From: Chryseobacterium herbae
Lineage (GTDB): Bacteria; Bacteroidota; Bacteroidia; Flavobacteriales; Weeksellaceae
Assembly: GCF_025154075.1 (NCBI RefSeq)
Contig: NZ_JAOAMU010000002.1
Span: forward strand, 492,368-556,367
Reading direction: 5' to 3'
Length of the DNA: 64,000 bases
Below are positions 26,101 through 35,485 of this stretch, piece by piece. The notes under the pieces are model-generated. The model saw only the letters and a list, made by a program, of their open reading frames with translations, searched no databases and was not told the DNA's origin. Numbering within the stretch: position 1 is the stretch's first letter; the number at the start of each line of letters is the position of its first letter. The translations under genes were made by a program, and so were the position numbers.

Positions 26101-29100
26101 CACTGACAAATTTATTCAGCCGTTCAGGAGCTATACCGGGACAGACTCACTTAGGTTCCGTAAAAACGCAGATCGGGCATACCAAATGTGCAGCCGGATT
26201 AGCCGGACTGATCAAAGCTTCACTGGCGGTATACCATGGGGTAAAACCACCAACACTTCATTTACAGCAGCCTAATGCTTATTATAATGCCCAAACCAGT
26301 CCTTTTGCTTTTTATGCAGAAAGTGGATTGTGGGGCGAGAAAAACCGTTATGCAGGAATCAGTGCTTTCGGATTCGGAGGAACCAATTTCCATACGGTTA
26401 TTGCCAATCATCCTAAGGAAGACGATTCTGCTGTATTGCAATCGTGGCCGTCAGAATTATTTGTATTCCGTGGGGAAACGTATGAAGATGCAAAAATTCA
26501 ATTGTCACAGATTAAATCTTTATTAGAGGTTAACGGAGATATTCCATTAAAAGATATGGCTTACAGCTTAGCGGTAGGCTCAGAAAAACCAATTCAGTTA
26601 ACCATCGTTGCTGATACAGCTGAACATTTGATGATGAACATAGAACTGGCATTGTCCGGCATTGAAAGTAAAGATACTTTTACGGTGAATAAACGAGACG
26701 GTAAAGTAGCTTTCCTTTTCCCTGGACAGGGCAGTCAGAGGATCAATATGGCCCGCGATCTGTTCGTAGCTTTTCCAGCCATGCGTAACCTGATTGAAGG
26801 ATATCCTGAATTGGAGAAAGTAGTTTTCCCTTCAGCAACATTTAATGAAACTGCTTTAAAACAACAGAAAGAAACCATTAAAGATACCCGCCTGGCACAA
26901 CCTATCTTAGGAATTGTTGACCTGGCTTTAGCTAAATTCCTGAAATCACTGGACATTGTTCCGGATATGGTGGCAGGTCACAGTTATGGTGAATTACCTG
27001 CTCTGTGTTTTGCTGGAGTTTTTGAAGAAGAAAAACTGGTTGATCTAAGTATTCAAAGGGCTCACGCCATTCTGGATTCAGTAGAAGGCGGTGATCCGGG
27101 GACCATGATTGCGGTAAGTGCAACAAGAGAACAGTTACAACCGTTATTAGACAAGACAGAAGGATGCTATCCTGTTAATTATAACGCTCCAACTCAATGT
27201 GTGGTCGCGGGAAGTACACCGGCCATCAACAAATTAATGGAGATCCTTAAACAGGAACGCATTTCTGCAAAGAAATTAGAAGTAGCCTGTGCATTCCACA
27301 GCCCATTATTGGCCAAATCAAAAGGCTTATATGATGAGGTTTTAAAAGATGTTCCTTTCCATGAAATGCAGATTCCGGTTTGGTCAAATACGACGGCTGA
27401 AATCTATCCGACAGCTCCTTCAGAAATCAAAGAAAGACTGACAGATCATTTGGTACAGCCTGTGAGATTTGTAGAAGAACTTCAGGCGATGTATGCAGAC
27501 GGAGCCAGAATATTCATCGAAGTGGGACCTGGAAAAGTTCTTTCCGGACTGACTAAATCCTGCTTAGAGAAAGATCAACTGACGCTGTATGTAGAAGACA
27601 GCAACCGAAATAAACTGAGCCATCTTCTTTCCATGCTGGCGCAATACTTGGGAACTGGCAGAAGCTTCAGCATCGAAAAACTTTTCGACGGCCGTAATGC
27701 CAGACTGCTTCAGATAGACCAGCCTGAACTGTATAAGAAAAATCCAGCCATCTGGCGTGTGAACGGACAGACGGCACATCCAACCACAGGTAATCTGCCG
27801 GCTAATGGTGCATTGCCTATATTAAATCCTATTCCAATGAACAATTTTACCAATAACCAACCAGCTCCTGTAGCCGAATCTCAGCTTGGTGCTGAACGTA
27901 TGCTTCAGGAATATTTAAATACCATGAAACAGCTGATTCAGGCACAGCGTGATGTGATGCTTTCCTTCCTGGGACAGAATCCACAAGTCAGCCCTGCACC
28001 TGTTTATGCTGCGCCGGTACACTCACCAGTGAACGATCGTCTGGTGACGATTCCTGCACAGTCAGTTAATGTAGAAAAACCTGCTGCTGTTGCGGTAAAA
28101 CAGGCTCCGGTAAAAGATATTAAAACCCTGTTGCTACAGGTGGTCAGCGATAAAACAGGATATCCTCACGAAATGCTCGGCATGGAAATGGACCTGGAGG
28201 CTGATTTGAGTATTGACTCTATCAAAAGAGTAGAAATCATTGGAACACTTCGCAGTGAACTGGGAGCGCTTACATCAGATCATGCCAATGAAGATACGGT
28301 CATGGAAAAATTAGCATCCATCAAAACGCTAAGCGGTCTGGTTTCCTGGTTGACAGAATTGACAGGAACTTCAACAGCAACTCCTGAAAAAAACGGAACT
28401 GCAGTAACACCGACAGCAGAGGTAGAAAGTAAATCTGCATTCTCTCTTGAAGAGCTTCAAAATGTCATTTTGGATATCGTCAGTGAAAAAACGGGTTATC
28501 CGAAAGAAATGCTTGGATTGGATCTTGACCTTGAAGCAGACCTGAGCATTGACTCTATTAAGCGTATGGAAATTATCGGAGACCTTAAAACCAAAATCGG
28601 TTTCGGTCAGGATATGGACCAGGAGGATGACCTGATGGAAAAACTGGCGGCCATTAAAACATTAAAAGGACTGGCTTCATGGATCAGCGAAATGAGCGGA
28701 AACACCGATGCTGATGTTGAACCTGTTCAGAATTTATTGTCACGTCTTCGTTTTGACCTCACTCCAACCGATGTTTCTACAGAACAGAATACAGAAATCA
28801 TAAAGGGAAAACGTTTTGCGATCACTCAGGACAACAGTCCGCAAACGATGGCGATCAAAAATACCCTTGAAAAATATGGAGCTATCGCAGAATTGGTAGA
28901 TACGGAAAGAGATCTTAAAGATTTTGACGGACTGATCATTCTGGATCTGTTCTCCTCAACCGTAAAACACAGCATCATTGATCACGTAGATCAGATCAAG
29001 AAACTGGATCTTGATAAAGCCAAATGGGTATATCTGATTTCAGACATTCCGGCTCATATTCAGGAACTGACTGATACCCGTCTTTTACGTCATTACAAAG

Positions 29101-30161
29101 GTTATCCGGGACTTTTCAAAAGTTTAGCAAGAGAATTTGAACAGACTTCATGCAGATTAATCAGTCTGAGCACACCACAGGAAGTTGATCAGATTACAGA
29201 GATTGCTTTAAAAGAAATATTAACCACAGATAAACCTTCCGAAGTCGTTTACAAACACGACCAAAGGCATAAAATAGACATCATCCCTTCTCCATTGTCA
29301 ACAAGCCTTGAAGAAGCGCATATCCAGTTGGATCAGGAATCAGTAGTCTTAGTACTCGGAGGAGGACAGGGAATCACTTCTGAATTGGTGAAGCATATGT
29401 CAGGAGCGTATCCATGTACTTATATTCTTGTAGGAAGATCAGCAGATCCTAGAGATGTTATAGCGGACCTTAAAGAAGTGGAAGCCATGAAAACCAAGGA
29501 AGAAATAAGAAGTTACCTTATTAAAACCGGAAAATTCACTTCTCCTGCTGAAATAGAAAAAGAGACCGTAAGAATTTTCAAAAACAATCAAATCCTTCGT
29601 ACGATCCGAGATATGGAACAACTGGGAAGTACAGTAGTCTATCAATCTTTAGATCTTTGTGATGAAGAAGGATTATCAGATTTGATCAAAAATATTTACG
29701 ATAAATACGCCCGCTTAGACGGAGTCATTCACGGAGCAGGTCTTTTGGAAGACAAACTGTTCAGACAGAAAACCTCCAGTTCATTTGAACGCGTATTCGA
29801 TACCAAAGTAAAACCGCTTCGTGTATTGGCAGAACAACTTCGAGCCGACTGTCAGTTTGTAGTGCTCTTCTCAAGTATCGCTTCGGTATATGGAAATAAA
29901 GGACAGACAGATTATGCTGCGGCCAACTCTGTACTGGATGATTATGCGAAAGCTTTAAACAAAAAATTAAAAGGAAAAGTAATTTCCATCAACTGGGGCC
30001 CATGGAAAGGAGCCGGAATGGTTTCATCGACTCTGGAAACAGAATATGAACGACGCGGTATTTCTTTAATTCCATTAGACCAGGGGAAAGAAATTTTCCT
30101 TAATGAGATCAAATACGGAACCGAAAGTCAGGTATTGATCATGTCAGGAAACAACTGGTAA
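23160..30161 (+). CDS. PfaA/PfaD-like polyketide megasynthase: NMO-NMO/ER-KS-AT-ACP-ACP-KR
   Basis: 2333 residues. Order by residue: nitronate-monooxygenase-like barrel 1-225, with EAGGLVG where the family has a His (Leu124); second such barrel from 287, like the PfaD enoyl reductase, with ECGGHVG intact (His429); ketosynthase 645-1075 with Cys832, His967 and His1007; acyltransferase ~1180-1480 with GHSYGE (Ser1275) and AFHSP; linker; two ACPs with DSIKR serines 1687 and 1799; ketoreductase from ~2060 (GGGQGI, Tyr2252). This is PUFA-synthase logic with the enoyl reductase fused at the N-terminus. The set predicts iterative chain extension with keto and enoyl reduction; dehydration would come from the next gene. 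The start at 23160 matches the family-like opening; an ATG at 23121 would add 13 residues. First gene of the operon. Confidence 0.85.
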   Translation: MKNLTIIGLTPFEKPDVSLMPKLHQAGAFPILSLGHNAEAAQEALNQLDQTDVPSYGIYLPNDKFISLQIPKKVSFAILPSGVSMNIVPDLPVIYQVTSLDEARLAEQSGAEGIIIKGNEAGGLVGYESTFVLFQRVIKEIQTLPVWVQGGIGMHTAAAVKSLGATGIVLDSQLALFPESSVPKEIKDLSSKLNGTETKIIANHRVLVRPNSPALPENVTAEELRQYFTDLDPSKSYIPMGQDISLAIDLYEDFKTLKKMVFGFKEAMYGHLKQAKALEVISENNIMAQKLGLRYPIAQGPMTRVSDVPLFANAVADAGALPFVALSLLKGEQAKALVMETKKLAGEKTWGVGILGFAPQELREEQTAYILEAKPPVVLIAGGRPAQAKVFEKAGITTFLHVPSPALLDIFLKEGATNFIFEGRECGGHVGPLSSMVLWEKQIERILKEEHPENISVFFAGGIHNAFSTAFVSIMAAPLAARGVKVGVLIGTAYLYTEEAVRTGAIQEEFQVQAMQAKDTVLLETAPGHETRCLNTAFAKHFSTEKIKLLAAGMDKKEVWEQLEKLNVGRLRIAAKGIDRQGDKLVNVPKNEQLDLGMYMIGQIATMQNRVISLASLHQNVSIDNYKYIEEAALPEQPVSTEKPLDVAIVGMECIFPGAKNLEEYWRNIILGRDSVTEVPDERWNKELYYHPDSDGPDVSHSKWGGFIPKIDFDPLAFGIPPQSLAAIEPTQLLTLLVAKRAMEDAGYGEKHINRENISVIIGAEGGNDLANSYSFRGYYKQVFGELHEEVKQAFPHTTEDSFPGILANVIAGRITNRLDLGGRNFTVDAACASSLAAIDLACQELILGKSDMVLAGGADLHNGINDYLMFSSTHALSRKGRCATFDGEADGIALGEGVAILVLKRYEDAVRDGDRIYSVIKGVGGSSDGKALGLTAPRKIGQVRALERAYSQAGISPASVGLVEAHGTGTVVGDKTELSALTNLFSRSGAIPGQTHLGSVKTQIGHTKCAAGLAGLIKASLAVYHGVKPPTLHLQQPNAYYNAQTSPFAFYAESGLWGEKNRYAGISAFGFGGTNFHTVIANHPKEDDSAVLQSWPSELFVFRGETYEDAKIQLSQIKSLLEVNGDIPLKDMAYSLAVGSEKPIQLTIVADTAEHLMMNIELALSGIESKDTFTVNKRDGKVAFLFPGQGSQRINMARDLFVAFPAMRNLIEGYPELEKVVFPSATFNETALKQQKETIKDTRLAQPILGIVDLALAKFLKSLDIVPDMVAGHSYGELPALCFAGVFEEEKLVDLSIQRAHAILDSVEGGDPGTMIAVSATREQLQPLLDKTEGCYPVNYNAPTQCVVAGSTPAINKLMEILKQERISAKKLEVACAFHSPLLAKSKGLYDEVLKDVPFHEMQIPVWSNTTAEIYPTAPSEIKERLTDHLVQPVRFVEELQAMYADGARIFIEVGPGKVLSGLTKSCLEKDQLTLYVEDSNRNKLSHLLSMLAQYLGTGRSFSIEKLFDGRNARLLQIDQPELYKKNPAIWRVNGQTAHPTTGNLPANGALPILNPIPMNNFTNNQPAPVAESQLGAERMLQEYLNTMKQLIQAQRDVMLSFLGQNPQVSPAPVYAAPVHSPVNDRLVTIPAQSVNVEKPAAVAVKQAPVKDIKTLLLQVVSDKTGYPHEMLGMEMDLEADLSIDSIKRVEIIGTLRSELGALTSDHANEDTVMEKLASIKTLSGLVSWLTELTGTSTATPEKNGTAVTPTAEVESKSAFSLEELQNVILDIVSEKTGYPKEMLGLDLDLEADLSIDSIKRMEIIGDLKTKIGFGQDMDQEDDLMEKLAAIKTLKGLASWISEMSGNTDADVEPVQNLLSRLRFDLTPTDVSTEQNTEIIKGKRFAITQDNSPQTMAIKNTLEKYGAIAELVDTERDLKDFDGLIILDLFSSTVKHSIIDHVDQIKKLDLDKAKWVYLISDIPAHIQELTDTRLLRHYKGYPGLFKSLAREFEQTSCRLISLSTPQEVDQITEIALKEILTTDKPSEVVYKHDQRHKIDIIPSPLSTSLEEAHIQLDQESVVLVLGGGQGITSELVKHMSGAYPCTYILVGRSADPRDVIADLKEVEAMKTKEEIRSYLIKTGKFTSPAEIEKETVRIFKNNQILRTIRDMEQLGSTVVYQSLDLCDEEGLSDLIKNIYDKYARLDGVIHGAGLLEDKLFRQKTSSSFERVFDTKVKPLRVLAEQLRADCQFVVLFSSIASVYGNKGQTDYAAANSVLDDYAKALNKKLKGKVISINWGPWKGAGMVSSTLETEYERRGISLIPLDQGKEIFLNEIKYGTESQVLIMSGNNW

Positions 30162-30180
30162 ACCTCTGTATACGATAACT

Positions 30181-33100
30181 ATGAAAAAAACAGATGTTGC
30201 TGTTATTGGCTTATCCTGTGTCTTTCCCGGGGCACAGGATGCCCATACTTTTTGGCAGAATATTGTCAATAAGGTAGATTCTACCCAATCGGCTCCTGCT
30301 GATAGGATTGATCCTGTACACTTTAGTGATGCTACCAGTCCTGTCGACAGATTTTACTGTCAGCGCGGTGGATTTATTTCAGATTATGAATTTGATCCGA
30401 CAGCTTTTGGAATTCTCCCGTTAGCAGTAGAAGGCACCGAGCCGGATCATTTATTAACCCTCGATCTGGTGCAGAAAGCCCTGGAGGATGCCGGTGTATT
30501 TCAAAAGGGAACTTCTCTTGAGAAAACGGGTATCATTATCGGTAAAGGAAACTATACAGGTCCCGGAGCAACGCGTGCTATTGAAATCGTGCGCACTGGA
30601 GAACAAATTTCTTCGCTGTTGCAGGAATTACTGCCTCAGGTATCTTCAGCGGATATTGAAAAGGTGAAGCATGCTTTCCAGGAGCGAAAAGGGCGTTTTG
30701 CTGCAGATACAGCCATGGGATTGATTCCCAATCTGGTTGCCTCTTTAGTCGCGAACAGGTTTAATCTGGGAGGTGCTGCATTCACAGTAGATGCTGCCTG
30801 TGCCAGTGCCCTGATTGCAGTAGATCATGCCGTTCAGGAACTCAACCGTGGCCGTTGTGATATGGTCATTGCAGGAGGTGTGCATACCGGACAGAATGCT
30901 GCTTTCTGGAGTATTTTTGCCCAGTTGGGAGCTTTGTCTCATCAACAGCAGATCAAGCCGTTCAGTATGGATGCAGACGGATTATTAATTGGTGAAGGCT
31001 GTGGTTTTGTCGTGTTAAAACGAATGGAAGATGCAGTCCGTGATCAGGATAAAATCTACGCCGTGATCAAAGGTGTTGGAGTAAGCAGCGATGGGAATGG
31101 AACCAGCGTGATGAGCCCGTCCGTTAAAGGTCAGCTTAAAGCTTTACAACAGGCCTGGATCAATGCGGATCTGGATGAAAAACAGATCGGTTATCTGGAG
31201 GCTCATGGTACAGGAACACCACTTGGAGATAAAACAGAACTTCAGACCTTAGCCCAGTTTTTCACCAAAGAAGAAACAACGCAGGCTGCAGGAATCGGAT
31301 CTGTTAAATCCAATATCGGACATGCTATGCCGGCTGCCGGGATCGCAGGTTTAATCAAGACTTGTCTGGCGCTTCATCATGATACTTTACCGCCTACATT
31401 ATATTGTGAAAATCCAATTGCAGATATGGAGCAGACCCGTTTTGCTCCGGTACAGGAACCGAAAAGCTGGTCAAAGACAGGCTTGCCGAAAGTAGCGGCA
31501 GTCAATGCCTTCGGATTTGGAGGAATCAATGCACACGTCGTTCTTGAAGGCTATGATATGCCTAAAAAAGATCGCGTTTTAGTATTGGCAAGACCTACCC
31601 ATGAAGAATTACTTTCAGCTTTAAAGAACAACGAAAACAGAGTAGGAGAAGGGGATTACCGCATTGCGTTATTCGACCCGACCCCTGAAAGAATAGAAAA
31701 AGCGACTAAAATTGTAGCTAAAAATAATCCATGGCGCAATAAACAGGATATCTGGTACACCAACACGCCTTTACTGAAAGATGGAGGTAAAATCGCCTTT
31801 GTATTTCCGGGTCTGGATGGCCTTGCGAAAGGGGAAGTTGATAGTGTGAGCCGTTATTTTGGATTAACCGAGCCTATCGAAACAGAAGGGGAAGGTTTAT
31901 TAAGGGATGCATTGGGAATTTTCAACAAATGCAGTATCCTTGATAACGCCCTGAAAAAACTGGGAATTGTTCCGGATATGAACGCGGGACACAGCTTGGG
32001 AGAATGGCTGGCAGGATATTCCTCAGAACTGGCAGAAGTGAATTCTGTTAAAGCTTTGATCGATGTTCTGAATCCGGAAACCTTTGAATTAAAAGATTCC
32101 AGATTTATTGCGATCGGAGCGGGGATTGATGCGGTGAAGCCTTTTATCGATACCATTCCCAATCTTTATATTTCCAATGACAACTGTCCCAATCAGGTGA
32201 TCCTTTGTGGCAGTAATGCTGCTTTGGATGAACTGGTTCCACTGTTGAAATCAAAACAGATCTTTCATCAGATCCTGCCGTTCCAGTCCGGTTTTCACTC
32301 ACCGTTTATCGCTGATAAACTGGATGTGATTTTAGCAGGAATGGAAAAAGCGCAGTTTCAACAGACGAAAATCCCATTGTGGTCTGCAACGACTTTAGAG
32401 CCGTACCCTGCCGATCAGGATGCGATCAGAAAACTAAGTGCCGAGCATTTGGTGCAGCCGGTCCGTTTCCGTGAACTGACGGATAAACTGTATGAAGAAG
32501 GCGCAAAATTCTTTATTCAGATAGGAACCGGAGGACTGATTGGGTTTATTGATGATACGTTAAAAGGAAAAGCATTCAGTACGATTGCTTCCAGTGTTGC
32601 TACAAGATCTGCACTGGCTCAGCTGCAGCGTGTGGTAGCCGCATTATTTGTGGAAGGTAAAACCGTTGCATTAGACTTTTTAGAAATACAAAGCCAATCA
32701 AAAAAATCATCAGGAAAGGGAATCAAATTACAGTTAGGTTCGCCGATTATCCGTGATTTTAAAGAAATTCAAAATCTGGCGCAGTCTTTCGAGATGCCAA
32801 AACAAAATACGGTTTCAGCGACGGTGGCTAAGACCGGTCATCCTCTTGTTCAGGCTTTCCAGGAAAATATCACCGATATGATCCGGATGCAGGAAGAAGT
32901 ACTGACCCTGTTTCAAAACCGTCCGGAAATTACACTTCTCAGACCTGTAGCTCCTAAAGCAGCAATAAGCAAAAATTTCTCAAAACTTTTGTATGTCACT
33001 CTAGATACGCATCCTTACCTCATCGATCACAGTTTATTGAGACAGCCGAAAGGATGGACCAATGTCTCTGATATGGAACCGGTGATCCCAATGACCATGA

Positions 33101-34413
33101 TTTTTGAGCAATTAGCAGAAATAGCACAGGCTGAAATACCGGGAACCCGCGTTCATAAAATCATGAATGTAAGTGTGTTTCAATGGATGAATGTAGCTAA
33201 ACCTTTTGAAAAAACGGTCAAAGGAGAATGGCGTTCCAATAACCATGCTTACCTTGATATCGAGAACTTTGCCAATGCAGAAGTCTTACTGGCTTCATCT
33301 GCACCTGCTGTTCCTGCCTTTAACCTGGCAATCGGGGATCTTCTGCCTATTGAAAGAACACCCGAAGAGATCTATGATAAACATATGTTCCATGGAGAAC
33401 TCTACCAGGGAATTACCGAGATTTCAGCAGTAGGAACGAAAGGAATTGTAGGGAAAATTAAAGGAAACGGTGGAAAAGGATCTTTACTGGATAATGCCGG
33501 ACAGTTATTCGGATTGTGGCTGCAGCTTACCCTGACCAAAGACCGTATTGCTTTCCCTGTGAAAATCAGAGATATTGAATTCTTTGATGATATGGAAGAT
33601 CAGGACGGCCTTTTTGAATGTACCTGCATCCTTACCGAACTCAATGAAGAATTTGCCATTGCCGATATCATCCTCAAAAGAGACGGAAAAGTATGGTGCG
33701 CGATTACAGGCTGGCAAAACCGACGACTGGAAATTGATGAACCGCTGTGGAATGTTTCCATGTCGCCTTTGCATAACCGTCTTTCGGAGGAAATAGCTCC
33801 TGAAGTATTTTTCTTTCATCAAGCGTATACCAGAGTGGCTTCGTGGGATTTTATTCTCAAAAGATATTTCAACCAGACGGAAAAACTACATCATCAGCAG
33901 TTGTTTCCCAATAAACGAAAAGAATGGATGGTGAGCCGTGTAGCCGTAAAAGATGCCGTACGAAATCTTCTCCGTGAAAAGAAAAATTACCCTTGCTTTC
34001 CCATCACTTTTGAAATAGGAAAGGATGAAGTCGGAAAACCTTATCTGATAGGCGATGCCACAGAAGATATCCATATTTCTTTAGCCCATAAAGAAAAGGA
34101 TGCGGTAGGTATTGCACGACAAGGCGGCCCGGTGGGAATCGACATGGAGATTATGGAAGAACGAAGCTCCGGATTTTATGACCTGGTATTTACCGATCAT
34201 GAATTAACCTTATTAAAAGACAGAGATCAGGCAGAATGGACCACCAGATTCTGGGTAGCCAAAGAAGCGTACGGAAAGTTTCTTGGAACCGGACTGAAAG
34301 GAAATCCAAAAGCCATTGAAATCACCCATATCGAGGGAGATCATGTATGGATCAACCAAACTGAAATAAAAACGATTAAACATAAAAAATATATTATCGG
34401 ATGGACACTATAA
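30181..34413 (+). CDS. Second synthase subunit: KS-AT-DH-phosphopantetheinyl transferase
   Basis: 1410 residues. Ketosynthase 1-450 with Cys207 in VDAACASALIAVDHAV, EAHGTGTPLGDKTEL and NIGHAMPAAG, all catalytic residues present. Acyltransferase ~530-820 with GHSLGE (Ser605) and GFHSPF, but its entry motif is FPGLDGLA, not FPGQGSQ. A dehydratase/hot-dog-like region from ~940 begins HPYLIDH (His944, His950) and contains MFHGELYQGITEIS. The C-terminus is a phosphopantetheinyl transferase: VGIDMEIMEE (Asp1321) and FWVAKEAYGKFLG (Lys1361, Glu1362). Such a terminal transferase is known from enediyne and some PUFA synthases and would activate the ACPs of this pathway. It starts 19 bases after the first synthase and overlaps the ACP gene by 13. 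Confidence 0.85.
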   Translation: MKKTDVAVIGLSCVFPGAQDAHTFWQNIVNKVDSTQSAPADRIDPVHFSDATSPVDRFYCQRGGFISDYEFDPTAFGILPLAVEGTEPDHLLTLDLVQKALEDAGVFQKGTSLEKTGIIIGKGNYTGPGATRAIEIVRTGEQISSLLQELLPQVSSADIEKVKHAFQERKGRFAADTAMGLIPNLVASLVANRFNLGGAAFTVDAACASALIAVDHAVQELNRGRCDMVIAGGVHTGQNAAFWSIFAQLGALSHQQQIKPFSMDADGLLIGEGCGFVVLKRMEDAVRDQDKIYAVIKGVGVSSDGNGTSVMSPSVKGQLKALQQAWINADLDEKQIGYLEAHGTGTPLGDKTELQTLAQFFTKEETTQAAGIGSVKSNIGHAMPAAGIAGLIKTCLALHHDTLPPTLYCENPIADMEQTRFAPVQEPKSWSKTGLPKVAAVNAFGFGGINAHVVLEGYDMPKKDRVLVLARPTHEELLSALKNNENRVGEGDYRIALFDPTPERIEKATKIVAKNNPWRNKQDIWYTNTPLLKDGGKIAFVFPGLDGLAKGEVDSVSRYFGLTEPIETEGEGLLRDALGIFNKCSILDNALKKLGIVPDMNAGHSLGEWLAGYSSELAEVNSVKALIDVLNPETFELKDSRFIAIGAGIDAVKPFIDTIPNLYISNDNCPNQVILCGSNAALDELVPLLKSKQIFHQILPFQSGFHSPFIADKLDVILAGMEKAQFQQTKIPLWSATTLEPYPADQDAIRKLSAEHLVQPVRFRELTDKLYEEGAKFFIQIGTGGLIGFIDDTLKGKAFSTIASSVATRSALAQLQRVVAALFVEGKTVALDFLEIQSQSKKSSGKGIKLQLGSPIIRDFKEIQNLAQSFEMPKQNTVSATVAKTGHPLVQAFQENITDMIRMQEEVLTLFQNRPEITLLRPVAPKAAISKNFSKLLYVTLDTHPYLIDHSLLRQPKGWTNVSDMEPVIPMTMIFEQLAEIAQAEIPGTRVHKIMNVSVFQWMNVAKPFEKTVKGEWRSNNHAYLDIENFANAEVLLASSAPAVPAFNLAIGDLLPIERTPEEIYDKHMFHGELYQGITEISAVGTKGIVGKIKGNGGKGSLLDNAGQLFGLWLQLTLTKDRIAFPVKIRDIEFFDDMEDQDGLFECTCILTELNEEFAIADIILKRDGKVWCAITGWQNRRLEIDEPLWNVSMSPLHNRLSEEIAPEVFFFHQAYTRVASWDFILKRYFNQTEKLHHQQLFPNKRKEWMVSRVAVKDAVRNLLREKKNYPCFPITFEIGKDEVGKPYLIGDATEDIHISLAHKEKDAVGIARQGGPVGIDMEIMEERSSGFYDLVFTDHELTLLKDRDQAEWTTRFWVAKEAYGKFLGTGLKGNPKAIEITHIEGDHVWINQTEIKTIKHKKYIIGWTL

Positions 34414-34700
34414 ACAACACATTAAAATTGAATCACGAAGAATTGTTCACTCTTTTAAAAGGTTTTATTACGGAAGTGATAGGCGCTGAATTTGTAGAGG
34501 AAATGGATATCACTCCGGACAGTTCATTCACGAAAGACCTGGAAATGGACAGTATAGAAATCGTTTCTTTTTCCGAGAAGATCAAAGCGCATTTCGGAGA
34601 TCAGATTGACTTCACGGGATGGCTGTCTTCTATGGACTTAGACGAACTGATCAACCTTGATCTCCGTATGATCATCAATTATATCTACGAATGCCAATAA
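34401..34700 (+). CDS. Discrete acyl carrier protein
   Basis: 99 residues with the phosphopantetheine site DLEMDSIEIVSFSEKI (Ser51) and the usual four-helix pattern. The gene overlaps the end of the synthase gene by 13 bases and the hydrolase gene by 10, showing translational coupling. The two ACPs in the first synthase probably carry the growing chain; this free ACP may load a starter or hand the product to the hydrolase or transferases, which is inference. Confidence 0.85.
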   Translation: MDTINNTLKLNHEELFTLLKGFITEVIGAEFVEEMDITPDSSFTKDLEMDSIEIVSFSEKIKAHFGDQIDFTGWLSSMDLDELINLDLRMIINYIYECQ

Positions 34701-35485
34701 TCAATATAAACCATAAACAGGTTCATATTCAGGAACTCAACAAAGGGGCTGAACAGACGGTGGTGCTTATCCACGGGATGTTCAGCAACCTCTCCATTTA
34801 TTATTTTAATATTGCCCCGATTCTGGCCAAGCATTTCCACGTGGTGATGTACGATTTGAAAAGTCACGGCATGAGCGAGCGTTTTACAGATGGCTACGAT
34901 CTGGAAAGTATGTCATCTGATTTACTGGCTTTGATGGATGTTTTAAACCTTAAAAAAGTACATTTGGCCGGGTACAGTTTCGGAGGACTTATTGCTTTGA
35001 AAACAGCACTGAAAGCACCGGAACGTGTCAGTCAGCTGGTCGTTATAGAAGCCCCGGATCCTCAGGACGAAAAGGCCCGTAACATCATTGATGAATACAG
35101 TAAAGAATTCCTTGAGCATTATGTGGCCAATTTTACGGACACCACCAAAGTGCAGATGGGCAAAAGGCAGATGGAGAAAAACCACCGGATGTATGAATTC
35201 CTGTTTGAAAAGACCAGCATCAAAGCAGATATGATCAGGGAAAAACATTTTCTGGGGGAAGCGAATTTCTCAGAACTGGATACACCCACACTTTTGCTTT
35301 ACGGATCCGAATCGAACTGTAAACCTACAGGGGAATGGCTGAAAACGCAGATCATTCCGTCTGAGCTGGAACTGATTCCCGGTGATCACAATGTCCCGAT
35401 CCAGAAACCTGTTCAGATCGCAGAATCGATGGTTCATTTTTTATCTCAATCATTATCTAACGCATTAACACAAAATCATGGCTAA
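34691..35485 (+). CDS. Alpha/beta hydrolase, possible releasing thioesterase
   Basis: 264 residues of the alpha/beta-hydrolase fold: oxyanion region VVLIHGMFSNLSIYYFN, nucleophile elbow AGYSFGGLIAL, and a catalytic His in PGDHNVPIQKP, with the acidic residue expected in TLLLYGSESNCKPTGEW. No signal peptide. The synthases contain no thioesterase domain, so this enzyme is the obvious candidate to release the chain or edit it. It overlaps both neighbours. Confidence 0.75.
   Translation: MPIININHKQVHIQELNKGAEQTVVLIHGMFSNLSIYYFNIAPILAKHFHVVMYDLKSHGMSERFTDGYDLESMSSDLLALMDVLNLKKVHLAGYSFGGLIALKTALKAPERVSQLVVIEAPDPQDEKARNIIDEYSKEFLEHYVANFTDTTKVQMGKRQMEKNHRMYEFLFEKTSIKADMIREKHFLGEANFSELDTPTLLLYGSESNCKPTGEWLKTQIIPSELELIPGDHNVPIQKPVQIAESMVHFLSQSLSNALTQNHG

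Noticed and set aside
23160..34413. Classical EPA/DHA synthase (pfaABCDE)
   Set aside because: Only two ACP domains, the enoyl reductase is fused at the N-terminus, there is one DH-like region, and glycosyltransferases plus PapA-like enzymes follow; a long-chain polyene acid alone would not need these.
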